A DNA stretch of 10,245 bases from Candidatus Aquicultor primus (GTDB lineage: Bacteria; Actinomycetota; Aquicultoria; Aquicultorales; Aquicultoraceae): NCBI GenBank assembly GCA_001767575.1, contig MELI01000086.1, positions 1 to 10,245 of the forward strand, in the 5' to 3' direction. Numbering within the stretch: the first letter of the stretch is position 1; every line of letters starts with the position of its first letter. Under the pieces are notes generated by a model that saw only the letters and a list, made by a program, of their open reading frames with translations, did not search any database and was not told the DNA's origin. The translations under genes were made by a program, and so were the position numbers. Positions 1 to 6,883 of the stretch are shown one piece after another.

Positions 1-492
<492 letters not shown>

Positions 493-573
493 TTAATCAT
501 AGGTTTTAAGAAGGAGGCTATCATTGGACGGCGGGACAAAGTATTTTAGGCGTGGGTTATACAGGGGGATAAA

Positions 574-618
574 TCAGGGCATCCATGGGGGCCGGAATGT
601 CCCGCATGGATGCCCTGA
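574..618. repeat. Perfect 14-bp inverted repeat (stem-loop)
   Basis: The arms TCAGGGCATCCATG (574-587) and CATGGATGCCCTGA (605-618) are exact reverse complements around a 17-nt centre, whose GGG (588-590) and CCC (601-603) could extend pairing. Neither strand has a U-run after the stem, so this is not a canonical intrinsic terminator. The right arm is also the first codons of the GGDEF remnant, so the left arm may be an inverted copy of that coding sequence made by template switching. A role as a processing or attenuation hairpin between the cyclase gene and nifH is also possible. Confidence 0.8.
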
Positions 619-709
619 CGGCATTGAAAATCGCAGGTCGCTCGAGAGCGTACTCGATGATGAACTGAAGCGCGCCGCGCAACAGGGTTCGCCGGTGTCG
701 CTGCTCGCA
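597..709 (+). pseudogene. Frameshifted, truncated GGDEF (diguanylate cyclase) domain remnant
   Basis: Reading from the ATG at 597, frame one gives MSRMDALTALK (to 629). A one-base shift then gives NRRSLESVLDDELKRAAQQ and GSPVSLLA (629-709). Joined, these match the start of GGDEF domains, which normally read D-x-LTGLxNRR-x-LE, then L-x-x-E-x-x-RA-x-x-x-G-x-P-x-SLL-x-x-DID. One base appears deleted at 627-628, between the Leu codon and the Asn codon. Similarity stops at 709, before the DID metal site and the GG(D/E)EF signature, so no cyclase activity can remain. A plausible ribosome binding site (511-517) and TTG start (524) lie upstream in the frame of the second half, perhaps the original 5' end after an internal deletion. 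It is the only plus-strand gene trace in the window and points away from nifH. The assignment rests on pattern recognition of a short segment. Confidence 0.6.
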
Positions 710-723
710 ACATCCCCGCTCTC

Positions 724-1350
724 TTACTGTCTAAGCACAACCCTTGCGGGGGCGCCATCGGCGCCGATAACCTTTAGCGGCAAGCATACTATCTCATATG
801 GGCCCTGGCTCACGCTCGATAGATCCAAGCCCTCGATAACCACAATTCCGCTCTCTAGGAACGCATGGTGAACGTCGACCCCATCTTCATACGACCCAAC
901 GGATAAGTAATCGATACCCACAAGTTTGACGCCCTTTCTTACCAAAAACTCAGCCGCCTCGATCTCGAAGGATACGTAGTCCGGCGTAAACTCCTCTTTC
1001 GACCAGAGCATCGAGTTTCTCGTCTTGAATAGTATCCTCTTGCGGCCGCGCAGATCGAGCACCTCTAAATCGGCGAGGGATATGCTGCTCTGCACCTGAA
1101 GTTCAAAGACAAACGCTTCACCGATTAGTATATCAAGCGGCAGTGTATCGACGGACGGAGCGCCTTTTATGAAGTGGGCCGGCGCATCGACGTGCGTGCC
1201 GACATGGCTTCCCAGTTTCATGACGGATACATTGGCGTCTGCGCCCTCTTCGAGCGTTTGATAGGGTGATATCTCGAATCCTGGGTTGTCCGGCCACACC
1301 GGCATCGATGGTTGCAACCCGACCGAGACGTCATACATCTTCTGTTGCAT
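724..1350 (-). CDS. Cyclase-family / kynurenine-formamidase-like metal hydrolase
   Basis: This 208-residue protein has the usual length of the cyclase family (Pfam PF04199), whose members include bacterial arylformamidase KynB, polyketide cyclases and isatin hydrolase. The metal-site signature HVGTHVDAPAHF spans residues 49-60, giving ligands His49, His53 and Asp55, with His59 nearby. A later His161 and Glu173 fit the remaining conserved metal/catalytic positions, so the site looks complete. There is no signal peptide, so it should be cytoplasmic. The ATG at 1350 has AAGGAG (1360-1365) 9 nt upstream. It lies 34 bp after the Cys-rich small gene and is probably co-transcribed with it. No tryptophan-degradation gene is present, so the substrate cannot be named; another cyclic amide or ester is as likely as N-formylkynurenine. 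Confidence 0.88.
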   Translation of the reverse strand: MQQKMYDVSVGLQPSMPVWPDNPGFEISPYQTLEEGADANVSVMKLGSHVGTHVDAPAHFIKGAPSVDTLPLDILIGEAFVFELQVQSSISLADLEVLDLRGRKRILFKTRNSMLWSKEEFTPDYVSFEIEAAEFLVRKGVKLVGIDYLSVGSYEDGVDVHHAFLESGIVVIEGLDLSSVSQGPYEIVCLPLKVIGADGAPARVVLRQ

Positions 1351-1384
1351 CGCAGATAACTCCTTTAACCAACTACTCTGCGTT

Positions 1385-1708
1385 CTAACCGTTTTGCTCG
1401 GCGCTACCTTCCCGGCAATAACGGTATGATTTTAAGTTGTGCTCCTGGTGAACAAGGCAGGTGTCGCATATACACCCCTGCGCGAAATCCAAATCATCAC
1501 ATGAAGCCTTGCCCACCGCTTCGGCGCAGTAAAGCCCCGGCATCATCCGCGGCTCCGGCATCCCGCCCCCATCCATGGATTGCATCTGCTCTTTCATCTG
1601 CATCATCTTTTGGATTTTCTCCTGGGCGCAAGCGCTATCCGCTTGCACGGGACATTTGGCGCATTGGCACTTGCCCGCATTATCCATATTGTAATCGACT
1701 ATTGGCAT
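1385..1708 (-). CDS. Small Cys- and Met-rich protein resembling DUF2769
   Basis: This 107-residue cytoplasmic protein has ten cysteines arranged as two similar blocks: C-x-C-x-x-C-P (14-20, with Cys27) and C-x-C-x-x-C (79-84, with Cys98 in YRYCREGSAE). Cys61 and Cys70 lie between. The C-terminal block, ending in a Y-C-x-x-G-x-A pattern, resembles the uncharacterised DUF2769 family, which I recall from methanogens and other anaerobes. Between the blocks is a methionine-rich, probably helical linker (residues 35-56, eight Met). The spacing suits binding of a metal or Fe-S cluster, but nothing here proves it. The ATG at 1708 has AAGGAGG at 1716-1722, 7 nt upstream. A candidate promoter lies just before it, and the cyclase-family gene follows after 34 bp. 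The function is unknown. Confidence 0.8.
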   Translation of the reverse strand: MPIVDYNMDNAGKCQCAKCPVQADSACAQEKIQKMMQMKEQMQSMDGGGMPEPRMMPGLYCAEAVGKASCDDLDFAQGCICDTCLVHQEHNLKSYRYCREGSAEQNG

Positions 1709-1742
1709 ATCAGGTCCTCCTTAATATCTCATTTAAGGTAGA

Positions 1743-1770
1743 ATTATGCCCAAATCTGTCCACCGGTAAA
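1743..1770 (-). promoter_or_regulatory. Candidate housekeeping promoter for the DUF2769-like and cyclase genes
   Basis: On the minus strand, TTTACC (1765-1770) and CATAAT (1743-1748) are separated by 16 bp and lie about 35 bp before the start codon at 1708. The -10 matches TATAAT at five of six positions and the -35 matches TTGACA at four. This is motif evidence only. If real, it separates the two-gene unit from the upstream STAS operon. Confidence 0.35.
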
Positions 1771-1798
1771 AGCTAACGGCTGTGGTGCCGGTAGGATT

Positions 1799-2167
1799 TT
1801 ACTTACATCTGTCAGCTTTTATCGCTGCTTCAGCCTCTCCAACAGAGCTAAATACTTTAATGCCCACACAATCAAAGATGCCAAAACGCTTAAGCTTGTT
1901 CATGAGCCCGGATTCGGGCTTAACTATCGCTGCCATATATATACCGATTCTTGTAAGCTCTTGGAGGTAATAGATAAGCGTCTCAATCCCGGCTTCATCC
2001 ATGTAAGTGACACCCGTAAGATCAACTATGACGCCATTGCAGCTTTCTGTGAGTATTTCTGGAAGAAGGCCTTGTGCCCGATCTTGATCGGAGAGGTCAA
2101 ACTCTCCGGAGAGGGTAAGCATATTTACGTTGGGAACACCGACCTTCTTAAGCTTAATATCGATCAC
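1799..2167 (-). CDS. STAS-domain protein (anti-sigma factor antagonist-like) lacking the phospho-Ser
   Basis: This is a single STAS domain, the fold of SpoIIAA/RsbV anti-anti-sigma factors, which bind an anti-sigma kinase when unphosphorylated. Seen here are the opening strand and turn MLTLSGEFDLS, the central strand GVIVDLTGVTYMDEAG, and the following helix and strands to the C-terminus. Classical members read D-S-S/T/A-G after the central strand, with Ser phosphorylated by the kinase; this one reads Asp-Glu-Ala-Gly and has no hydroxyl residue there. I chose the GTG at 2165-2167 (122 residues) because AGGTGA lies 5 bp upstream and the STAS fold begins right after it. The reading frame is open to an ATG at 2239 (146 residues), but that start has no ribosome binding site and would overlap the phosphatase gene by 86 bp. 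The chosen start overlaps it by 14 bp, implying translational coupling. Confidence 0.87.
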   Translation of the reverse strand: MIDIKLKKVGVPNVNMLTLSGEFDLSDQDRAQGLLPEILTESCNGVIVDLTGVTYMDEAGIETLIYYLQELTRIGIYMAAIVKPESGLMNKLKRFGIFDCVGIKVFSSVGEAEAAIKADRCK

Positions 2168-4598
2168 GCGGTTCACCTGCCAGTGAAATAGCGAGAATAG
2201 CAATGTCATCCAAGAGTTTGCCGCCAGAGTAGGCCACAATATCGTTATATATCGCCTGGGGTATTTCTTTGACCGGTATTTCTTGCGCTTGCGTCAGAAA
2301 ATCGATCAGCCTCTCTTCTCCATAGAATTCCTCATCACGGCGGGCCTCGGTGACGCCATCGGTATAAAGTACTAAGCTATCGCCTTTTTGCAGATAGGTC
2401 TCTTCTTCTGTGTAGCTCATGTCCGCAAATGCTCCGATGATTGGCGAGTGTTCCCTGAGGAGTTCTACACCGGCTGCTTGGTGCAGTATAGCCGGGGGAT
2501 GTCCGGCTGAACAGTAGGTGAGTTTGCCCGTAGCCGTATCGAGCAGGCCGAAGAACACTGTGACAAAGGAGGCCGGACCCGATGCCAGCCTCACCGCCTC
2601 GTTGGCCTTTGCTATGATCTTTGACGGGCAATGGCCATCCAAAGCGTACGCTCGAATTGTGCTTCTAACCACTGATGTTAATGTTGCCGCCTGTAGCCCT
2701 TTTCCTGAGACATCCCCGAGGGTGATGCCCACTCTGCCGCCTCCCAGCTCAAAGAGATCGTAAAAATCACCACCGACTTTTGCGCCTTCAGTTGCAGAGC
2801 GGTACATGTATCCATATCCAAGCCCATTCATACCCTCGGGCACAGTAAGAAGCGCCTCTTGCAGGGTATCTGCGATACGTCGCTCCGCCTCATATAGGCG
2901 GGCATTTTCAATTGCAACTGCTGCTTGAGCGGCAATACCTTCAACGAGCTCGATATCACGCTCTGTAACGTTTTGTCGTTCACCCGGATTATCAAGAGCC
3001 AGAATGCCCAGTACATCTCCCTTATAAATCAGCGGCACCGATAGCGCTACCTTAATATTTAGCGACTCGGCACGCTGCCTATTTTCTTCTGCGACATCGG
3101 CTGACTCGTAGTCGATGACTCTTGACTGCTTATCGTATACAACACTTTGGAATTGCGGTGCCAATTGCTTAAAATTAAACTTCGAGCCAACCGGTAAGAT
3201 GGACTCACCCCGTGCGGCTCCGGCTTCCAGCTCATAGGTCTTCTTATTTAATAAATAGATGCCGATGCGGCGGCTTCCGGTAACATCAAGAACGATATCG
3301 GCAAGGGACTCGAGCACCCCATTTAAATCAATCGGCTCCGCAAGGGTATCGGCTGCCCTTAGAAGCAAGTTCGAAATCTCAAGCTCGTCTTCAACTTGCC
3401 GGTGAAGCCGCTCGCGTTCGTTCTCAAGTTGCTTCTGCTCGGTCACATCGCGAAAGACGAGCACGACGCCGATAATGGCTCCGTCAAGCGCCCGGATAGG
3501 AGCACAGCTGTCGGCGATGCTCCTCTCAGTGCCGTCTTTTGCGATAAGCGCGGTATGATTGGCAAGCCCAACGACCACACCGGTTTTAAGCGCTTTGTCG
3601 ACGGGGTTCTCGGCCGGCTCTCTCGTTGTTTCGTTTATGATGTCAAATACCTCCAGAAGAGGCTTGCCCTCCGCTTCTTCCTGCGTCCAGCCGGTGAGCT
3701 CTTCCGCAACACCATTGAGAATGACAACATTCGCATTGACGTCGGTCGCTATGACCCCGTCGCCGATGCTTCCTAGAGTTACGGAGAGGCGCTCTTGCTC
3801 TGCATGGAGCGCCTGCTGGGCGGCCTCGCGCTCGGCAATCTCCACCTCCAGCTCCGATTTGGAAGCCGTGACGCCTTTCAAATCGGCTGTCATCTGGTTG
3901 AAGGCATGCGACAATTCACCGATTTCGTCGTCGCGCTTAACTTCAAGCGCAAAATCAAGGTTACCGGAACCAATAACTTTTGTTCCGGCCTGGAGGTCCG
4001 CTATTGAACTAAGCAAACGACGCTGGACAATCAGATAATTGGTAATGAAATAAGCGCTAAATGCACCTAGCAGGATAAACATGAGTTGATTGTTCGTATG
4101 CCTCACTTGATCTTTTCGGTCGCGTATGATCTGAGACAGCTGCAGGGCATCAAAGGCTATTCCCTGGTTTTGCACTGCCATCCGGCTCCATGAGACCTGA
4201 GTAAACGACTGTACGGACTCAGCAGCCGGGGTCCGCGTTGTGTCATGAGAAGCCGATGCCACGTTATCGAAGACCGCTTTCAAGCGCAGATGATTAGCCT
4301 TGATGTTGTCGGCTATGATCTGCTGCTCGGGACTACTGGGTTTCAGTTGTGCCAGATCACGGGAGATTGAAGACCATTTTGTTTCCCACCGTGTGCGTTG
4401 TTGATCTTCGCGGAAGAGAAGATAATCGTTAGATAAATAACTAAGCTCACTAGCCCCCCGCTCGATGCTAATGGCAATCTCTTCCTGCATATTAAGGCGC
4501 CCTATCTGCTGAATTGTCCATAAGACCGAAACTGCGACAATCAGCAGGACTAGGCCGGACATGATCATGGCTACGATAAACTGGGTCCTGATTCTCAT
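2154..4598 (-). CDS. Membrane sensor serine phosphatase: TM-sensor-TM-HAMP-PAS-GAF-PP2C (SpoIIE/RsbU type)
   Basis: This 814-residue protein should act as a membrane-bound switch phosphatase for a STAS partner. In order: TM1 (7-29), an extracytoplasmic, probably helical sensor segment (about 32-170), TM2 (172-191), HAMP (192-245), a coiled coil (about 245-275), PAS (271-391), a linker helix (391-410), GAF (405-567) and a SpoIIE-type PP2C domain (585-807). The metal-binding motifs are intact: VGGDFYD (608-614), GDVSGKG (628-634), YTDGVTEA (745-752) and DDIA (797-800), so it should be active. There is no kinase domain. The ATG at 4598 lies 6 bp after the stop of the upstream binding-protein gene, with a weak AGGGA overlapping that stop, and its 3' end overlaps the STAS gene. 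The position suggests the external segment senses something delivered by the two lipoproteins encoded just upstream; that link is inference. Confidence 0.95.
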   Translation of the reverse strand: MRIRTQFIVAMIMSGLVLLIVAVSVLWTIQQIGRLNMQEEIAISIERGASELSYLSNDYLLFREDQQRTRWETKWSSISRDLAQLKPSSPEQQIIADNIKANHLRLKAVFDNVASASHDTTRTPAAESVQSFTQVSWSRMAVQNQGIAFDALQLSQIIRDRKDQVRHTNNQLMFILLGAFSAYFITNYLIVQRRLLSSIADLQAGTKVIGSGNLDFALEVKRDDEIGELSHAFNQMTADLKGVTASKSELEVEIAEREAAQQALHAEQERLSVTLGSIGDGVIATDVNANVVILNGVAEELTGWTQEEAEGKPLLEVFDIINETTREPAENPVDKALKTGVVVGLANHTALIAKDGTERSIADSCAPIRALDGAIIGVVLVFRDVTEQKQLENERERLHRQVEDELEISNLLLRAADTLAEPIDLNGVLESLADIVLDVTGSRRIGIYLLNKKTYELEAGAARGESILPVGSKFNFKQLAPQFQSVVYDKQSRVIDYESADVAEENRQRAESLNIKVALSVPLIYKGDVLGILALDNPGERQNVTERDIELVEGIAAQAAVAIENARLYEAERRIADTLQEALLTVPEGMNGLGYGYMYRSATEGAKVGGDFYDLFELGGGRVGITLGDVSGKGLQAATLTSVVRSTIRAYALDGHCPSKIIAKANEAVRLASGPASFVTVFFGLLDTATGKLTYCSAGHPPAILHQAAGVELLREHSPIIGAFADMSYTEEETYLQKGDSLVLYTDGVTEARRDEEFYGEERLIDFLTQAQEIPVKEIPQAIYNDIVAYSGGKLLDDIAILAISLAGEPRDRY

Positions 4599-4604
4599 AC
4601 TTCC

Positions 4605-5645
4605 CTATCTTGCTCGAATGATATTGACCGATTTGGGCTTTACCGCCATGACAGCGTCTTCGTAAATATAATCCAGGAAATCGGGGACGGACTTTTCAGC
4701 GGTAAGGTTGTTGGCTATCATCCAGCGCGCCTGGTCTTCCATCGCGAGGATAAAAGACTGGTCGAGCCGGAGAGAAAACTCGTGTTCGGGCCAGATTGTT
4801 TTGATATACCCATCATCGTAATCCAAACGTTTTTGCACAATGGCTCTACCTTGGCCGGGATTCTGAATTACGTAATCCTCGGCCTGCTTGAGCGCGTTCA
4901 GGAATCGCTTTATCGCCTCAGGATTCTCTGTTGCCAGCTTGCCGGTAGTGACAACGGCGCAATACATCGGTTGTCCGCTTTGAACAGACCAAATATTCGC
5001 CTGGTCGCCCAATCGATCTTTGAGGGCCAGCACATTGGGCTGCCAGGCCACGACAGCGTCGACTTCTCCGTTTATCAGGGCGTCTACGGCTTGAGGAGCT
5101 TGGACATCGACGATACTTATTTCGTTCTTATCGAGGTCGTGCAAGTCGAGGAACCGGCCGAGTTGGAAGTCTGCCGCCGATTTCAACGGCACCCCGATCC
5201 TCTTTCCCTTAAGATCAGAGATATTCTCAATTCCCAGATCTTTTCGGCCAATCAGCTTCATATGCATAAACATGTCAATACTTCCAAGCGTTTGAATATC
5301 TTGCTGTACGAACGCTTGTCTAACAATGGCAAACTCAGCCGCAGTAGCAACGTCTACCTCACCTTTCAGCATGCCCTCGGCCGCGATTGCACCCGATGGG
5401 TAGTCGTCTTTAATGGTTACCTTAAGACCATTGGCCTCGAAATACTTCTGGCTCTCGGCGATATAGATAAGTGAATTGACCGAAGTGGCCTCCATTCCAA
5501 CGGTTATCGACTCGACCTTCCCGGGGTTGTTTTTGCGAGAATTCCGGGAATTCCCTGCACAACCAGAGGCCAGCGTAACGACTGCGACGATTGCGATAAA
5601 CACTATCGTCAACCGCTTAAGAGACTGCCTATTGATCGATTTCAT
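4605..5645 (-). CDS. NMT1/TauA-type periplasmic binding lipoprotein, second copy
   Basis: This is a type-2 periplasmic binding protein of the NitT/TauA (NMT1/THI5-like) group, whose relatives bind nitrate, sulfonates, bicarbonate or pyrimidine precursors. A lipoprotein signal is clear: basic start MKSINRQSLKRL, hydrophobic core, then L-A-S-G-C with lipidated Cys29. Family features include YPSGAIAAEGMLKGEVDVAT, KGKRIGVPLKSAADF, and the hinge-side DALINGEVDAVVAWQPN. I chose the ATG at 5643-5645 (346 residues) because AGGGGG lies just upstream; a TTG at 5660 would add five residues. It sits 21 bp after the paralogous gene and 6 bp before the phosphatase gene, so it is part of one operon. No cognate permease or ATPase is present. 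It shares with its paralogue an extended C-terminal region (L-D-Q-S, EDQARWM, then P-x-x-V near the end). The ligand is not known. Confidence 0.92.
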   Translation of the reverse strand: MKSINRQSLKRLTIVFIAIVAVVTLASGCAGNSRNSRKNNPGKVESITVGMEATSVNSLIYIAESQKYFEANGLKVTIKDDYPSGAIAAEGMLKGEVDVATAAEFAIVRQAFVQQDIQTLGSIDMFMHMKLIGRKDLGIENISDLKGKRIGVPLKSAADFQLGRFLDLHDLDKNEISIVDVQAPQAVDALINGEVDAVVAWQPNVLALKDRLGDQANIWSVQSGQPMYCAVVTTGKLATENPEAIKRFLNALKQAEDYVIQNPGQGRAIVQKRLDYDDGYIKTIWPEHEFSLRLDQSFILAMEDQARWMIANNLTAEKSVPDFLDYIYEDAVMAVKPKSVNIIRAR

Positions 5646-5666
5646 CTTATCCCCCTGCAATTTGTC

Positions 5667-6710
5667 CTATCTGCCGACCATCCTGACAGCCCCGGGGCGT
5701 ATTGCTTTCAAGCCGTCGGCATACACGTGATCCGCGAAATCATGCGTTCTTTGAGCGCTGTTGTCGTCCCCGCTGCTTACCATCCACCGTGCCTGATCTT
5801 CCAGATTTACTATTAGGCTCTGGTCTAACTCAGCAGTGAAATCGTAATTCTTCCATTCCTCCGCGTATAGCGGGCTATCCGTACCGATATATTTTGCTGA
5901 AATAGCGCGCGCCTCAGCGGGATCGTCTTTAATATAACTGTTCGCCCGGATAATAGCACGTAAAAACCTCTTGACGGTTTCGGGTCTCTTTTCGGTGAAT
6001 TCCTTTTTTGCCACAGCGTTCCAGGTCATCGTATAGAAATTCGGCTCTTCCAGGACAACCGCATTGCCGCCAAGCCTGTCACGGAGCTGAATCGTAAAAG
6101 GCGAACAGGTACTTACGGCGTCGACCCTTCCGTTGACTAGAGCCTCAACCACCTCATCCGGTTCAAGATCAACAACGTGAACGTCCTTCTGATCAATATA
6201 GGAAGTTGTTAGATAGATATGAAGGAAGAAATCGGCGCTAGTCCCTTTTACTCGGCCGACTCGCTTTCCTATGAAGTCGTCGGGCTTAGAGATATTTCTG
6301 TCGTTCCTCGCGATAATTAAGATCGCCCTGTCAATCTCGGATAACGTGGCGACAACCATGGCCGGTTTGCCATTGACGGCGGCACGGGCGATCGACGTAT
6401 CTCCGCATGTGGCGACATCAATCTTTCCGGTAAATAAGTCAGCAAGGCCAAGATGACCTGAGGGATACTCGCGAAGAGTCTCCTGCAATCCTTCATCCCT
6501 GAAGTATCCCTTCTCGTGAGCTACATAGACAGCGGCGGACGCAGGCCAGGGTGTCACGGCAATACTTATCTTTTCCGCCTCGTCGGCGGGTATGCGCGAA
6601 GTCGGCTTGGTGCAGGAGGTAAGCGTGACTATCAACACTAAGATCAGCAGGAGAGCCGACGTTTTTGGTTGGAGCCTAAGCGATGCCAATCTAGTGAGTC
6701 CGACCTTCAC
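5667..6710 (-). CDS. NMT1/TauA-type periplasmic binding lipoprotein, first copy
   Basis: This paralogue of the next gene has the same fold, length and C-terminal extension (AELDQSLIVNLEDQARWM). The GTG at 6708-6710 is preferred over the ATG at 6779: it has an AAGGAGG site 6 nt upstream, and it places the signal peptide normally (basic residues, hydrophobic core, L-T-S-C with lipidated Cys33), giving 347 residues against 346 for the paralogue. The ATG start lacks a ribosome binding site and would add 23 residues of non-signal sequence. Features include the hydrophobic pocket segment AVYVAHEKGYF, YPSGHLGLADLFTGKIDVAT, and DALV-type VEALVNGRVDAVSTCSPF. The last differs from the partner (VVAWQPN), as do several presumed ligand-contacting segments, so the two copies may bind different ligands. 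It is the first gene of the operon; the RAYT unit lies directly upstream. Confidence 0.92.
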   Translation of the reverse strand: MKVGLTRLASLRLQPKTSALLLILVLIVTLTSCTKPTSRIPADEAEKISIAVTPWPASAAVYVAHEKGYFRDEGLQETLREYPSGHLGLADLFTGKIDVATCGDTSIARAAVNGKPAMVVATLSEIDRAILIIARNDRNISKPDDFIGKRVGRVKGTSADFFLHIYLTTSYIDQKDVHVVDLEPDEVVEALVNGRVDAVSTCSPFTIQLRDRLGGNAVVLEEPNFYTMTWNAVAKKEFTEKRPETVKRFLRAIIRANSYIKDDPAEARAISAKYIGTDSPLYAEEWKNYDFTAELDQSLIVNLEDQARWMVSSGDDNSAQRTHDFADHVYADGLKAIRPGAVRMVGR

Positions 6711-6883
6711 TTGCCTCCTCCTTCTCGCTTTGAACTCGGTATGAGTGTTGGCAGCTACATCATTGTAATATTTTAACATAGACGAGAGAGAATAAAAGGA
6801 CCATAAAAGGGTAAAAAGAGGGAGAAAACGGAGAAAAGTAAAAAGGGACGCTGCTACGGCTGTTACGGATACTCTAGGTGCCT
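6711..6883. other. Leader of the binding-protein operon and left end of the RAYT unit
   Basis: The minus strand here must carry the promoter of the four-gene operon. A TACAAT (complement of 6762-6767) matches a -10 at five of six positions, but no good -35 lies at the right distance, so I do not call a promoter. The plus strand from 6781 to 6847 is strikingly purine-rich (about 59 of 67 bases) and abuts the left inverted repeat at 6845-6867. The RAYT gene stops at 6884. Confidence 0.5.
6845..6867 (+). repeat. Left inverted repeat of the RAYT unit
   Basis: The sequence begins GGGACGCTGCTACGG and includes two tandem 9-mers, CTGCTACGG and CTGTTACGG (6851-6868). Its reverse complement matches 7925-7947 with one mismatch. 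It lies 16 bp beyond the transposase stop codon, next to the purine-rich tract. Confidence 0.85.

Noticed and set aside
524..871. 115-codon plus-strand reading frame from a TTG with a good ribosome binding site
   Set aside because: Its 3' half lies antisense inside the conserved cyclase-family gene and the recognisable part needs a frameshift, so it is treated as a GGDEF remnant and not an intact gene.
1757..1798. Possible terminator after the STAS gene (CGGC/GCCG stem, then TTAGCTTTT)
   Set aside because: The stem is only 4 bp and the U-rich stretch is interrupted; too weak to call.
2168..2239. N-terminal extension of the STAS protein to the ATG at 2239
   Set aside because: It would overlap the phosphatase gene by 86 bp, has no ribosome binding site, and adds sequence outside the STAS fold.
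4782..5474. 230-codon plus-strand reading frame
   Set aside because: Entirely antisense to the second binding-protein gene, with no domain pattern and low-quality start; a shadow frame.
6711..6779. N-terminal extension of the first binding protein to the ATG at 6779
   Set aside because: No ribosome binding site there, and the GTG at 6710 has a strong one and gives a normal lipoprotein signal peptide.
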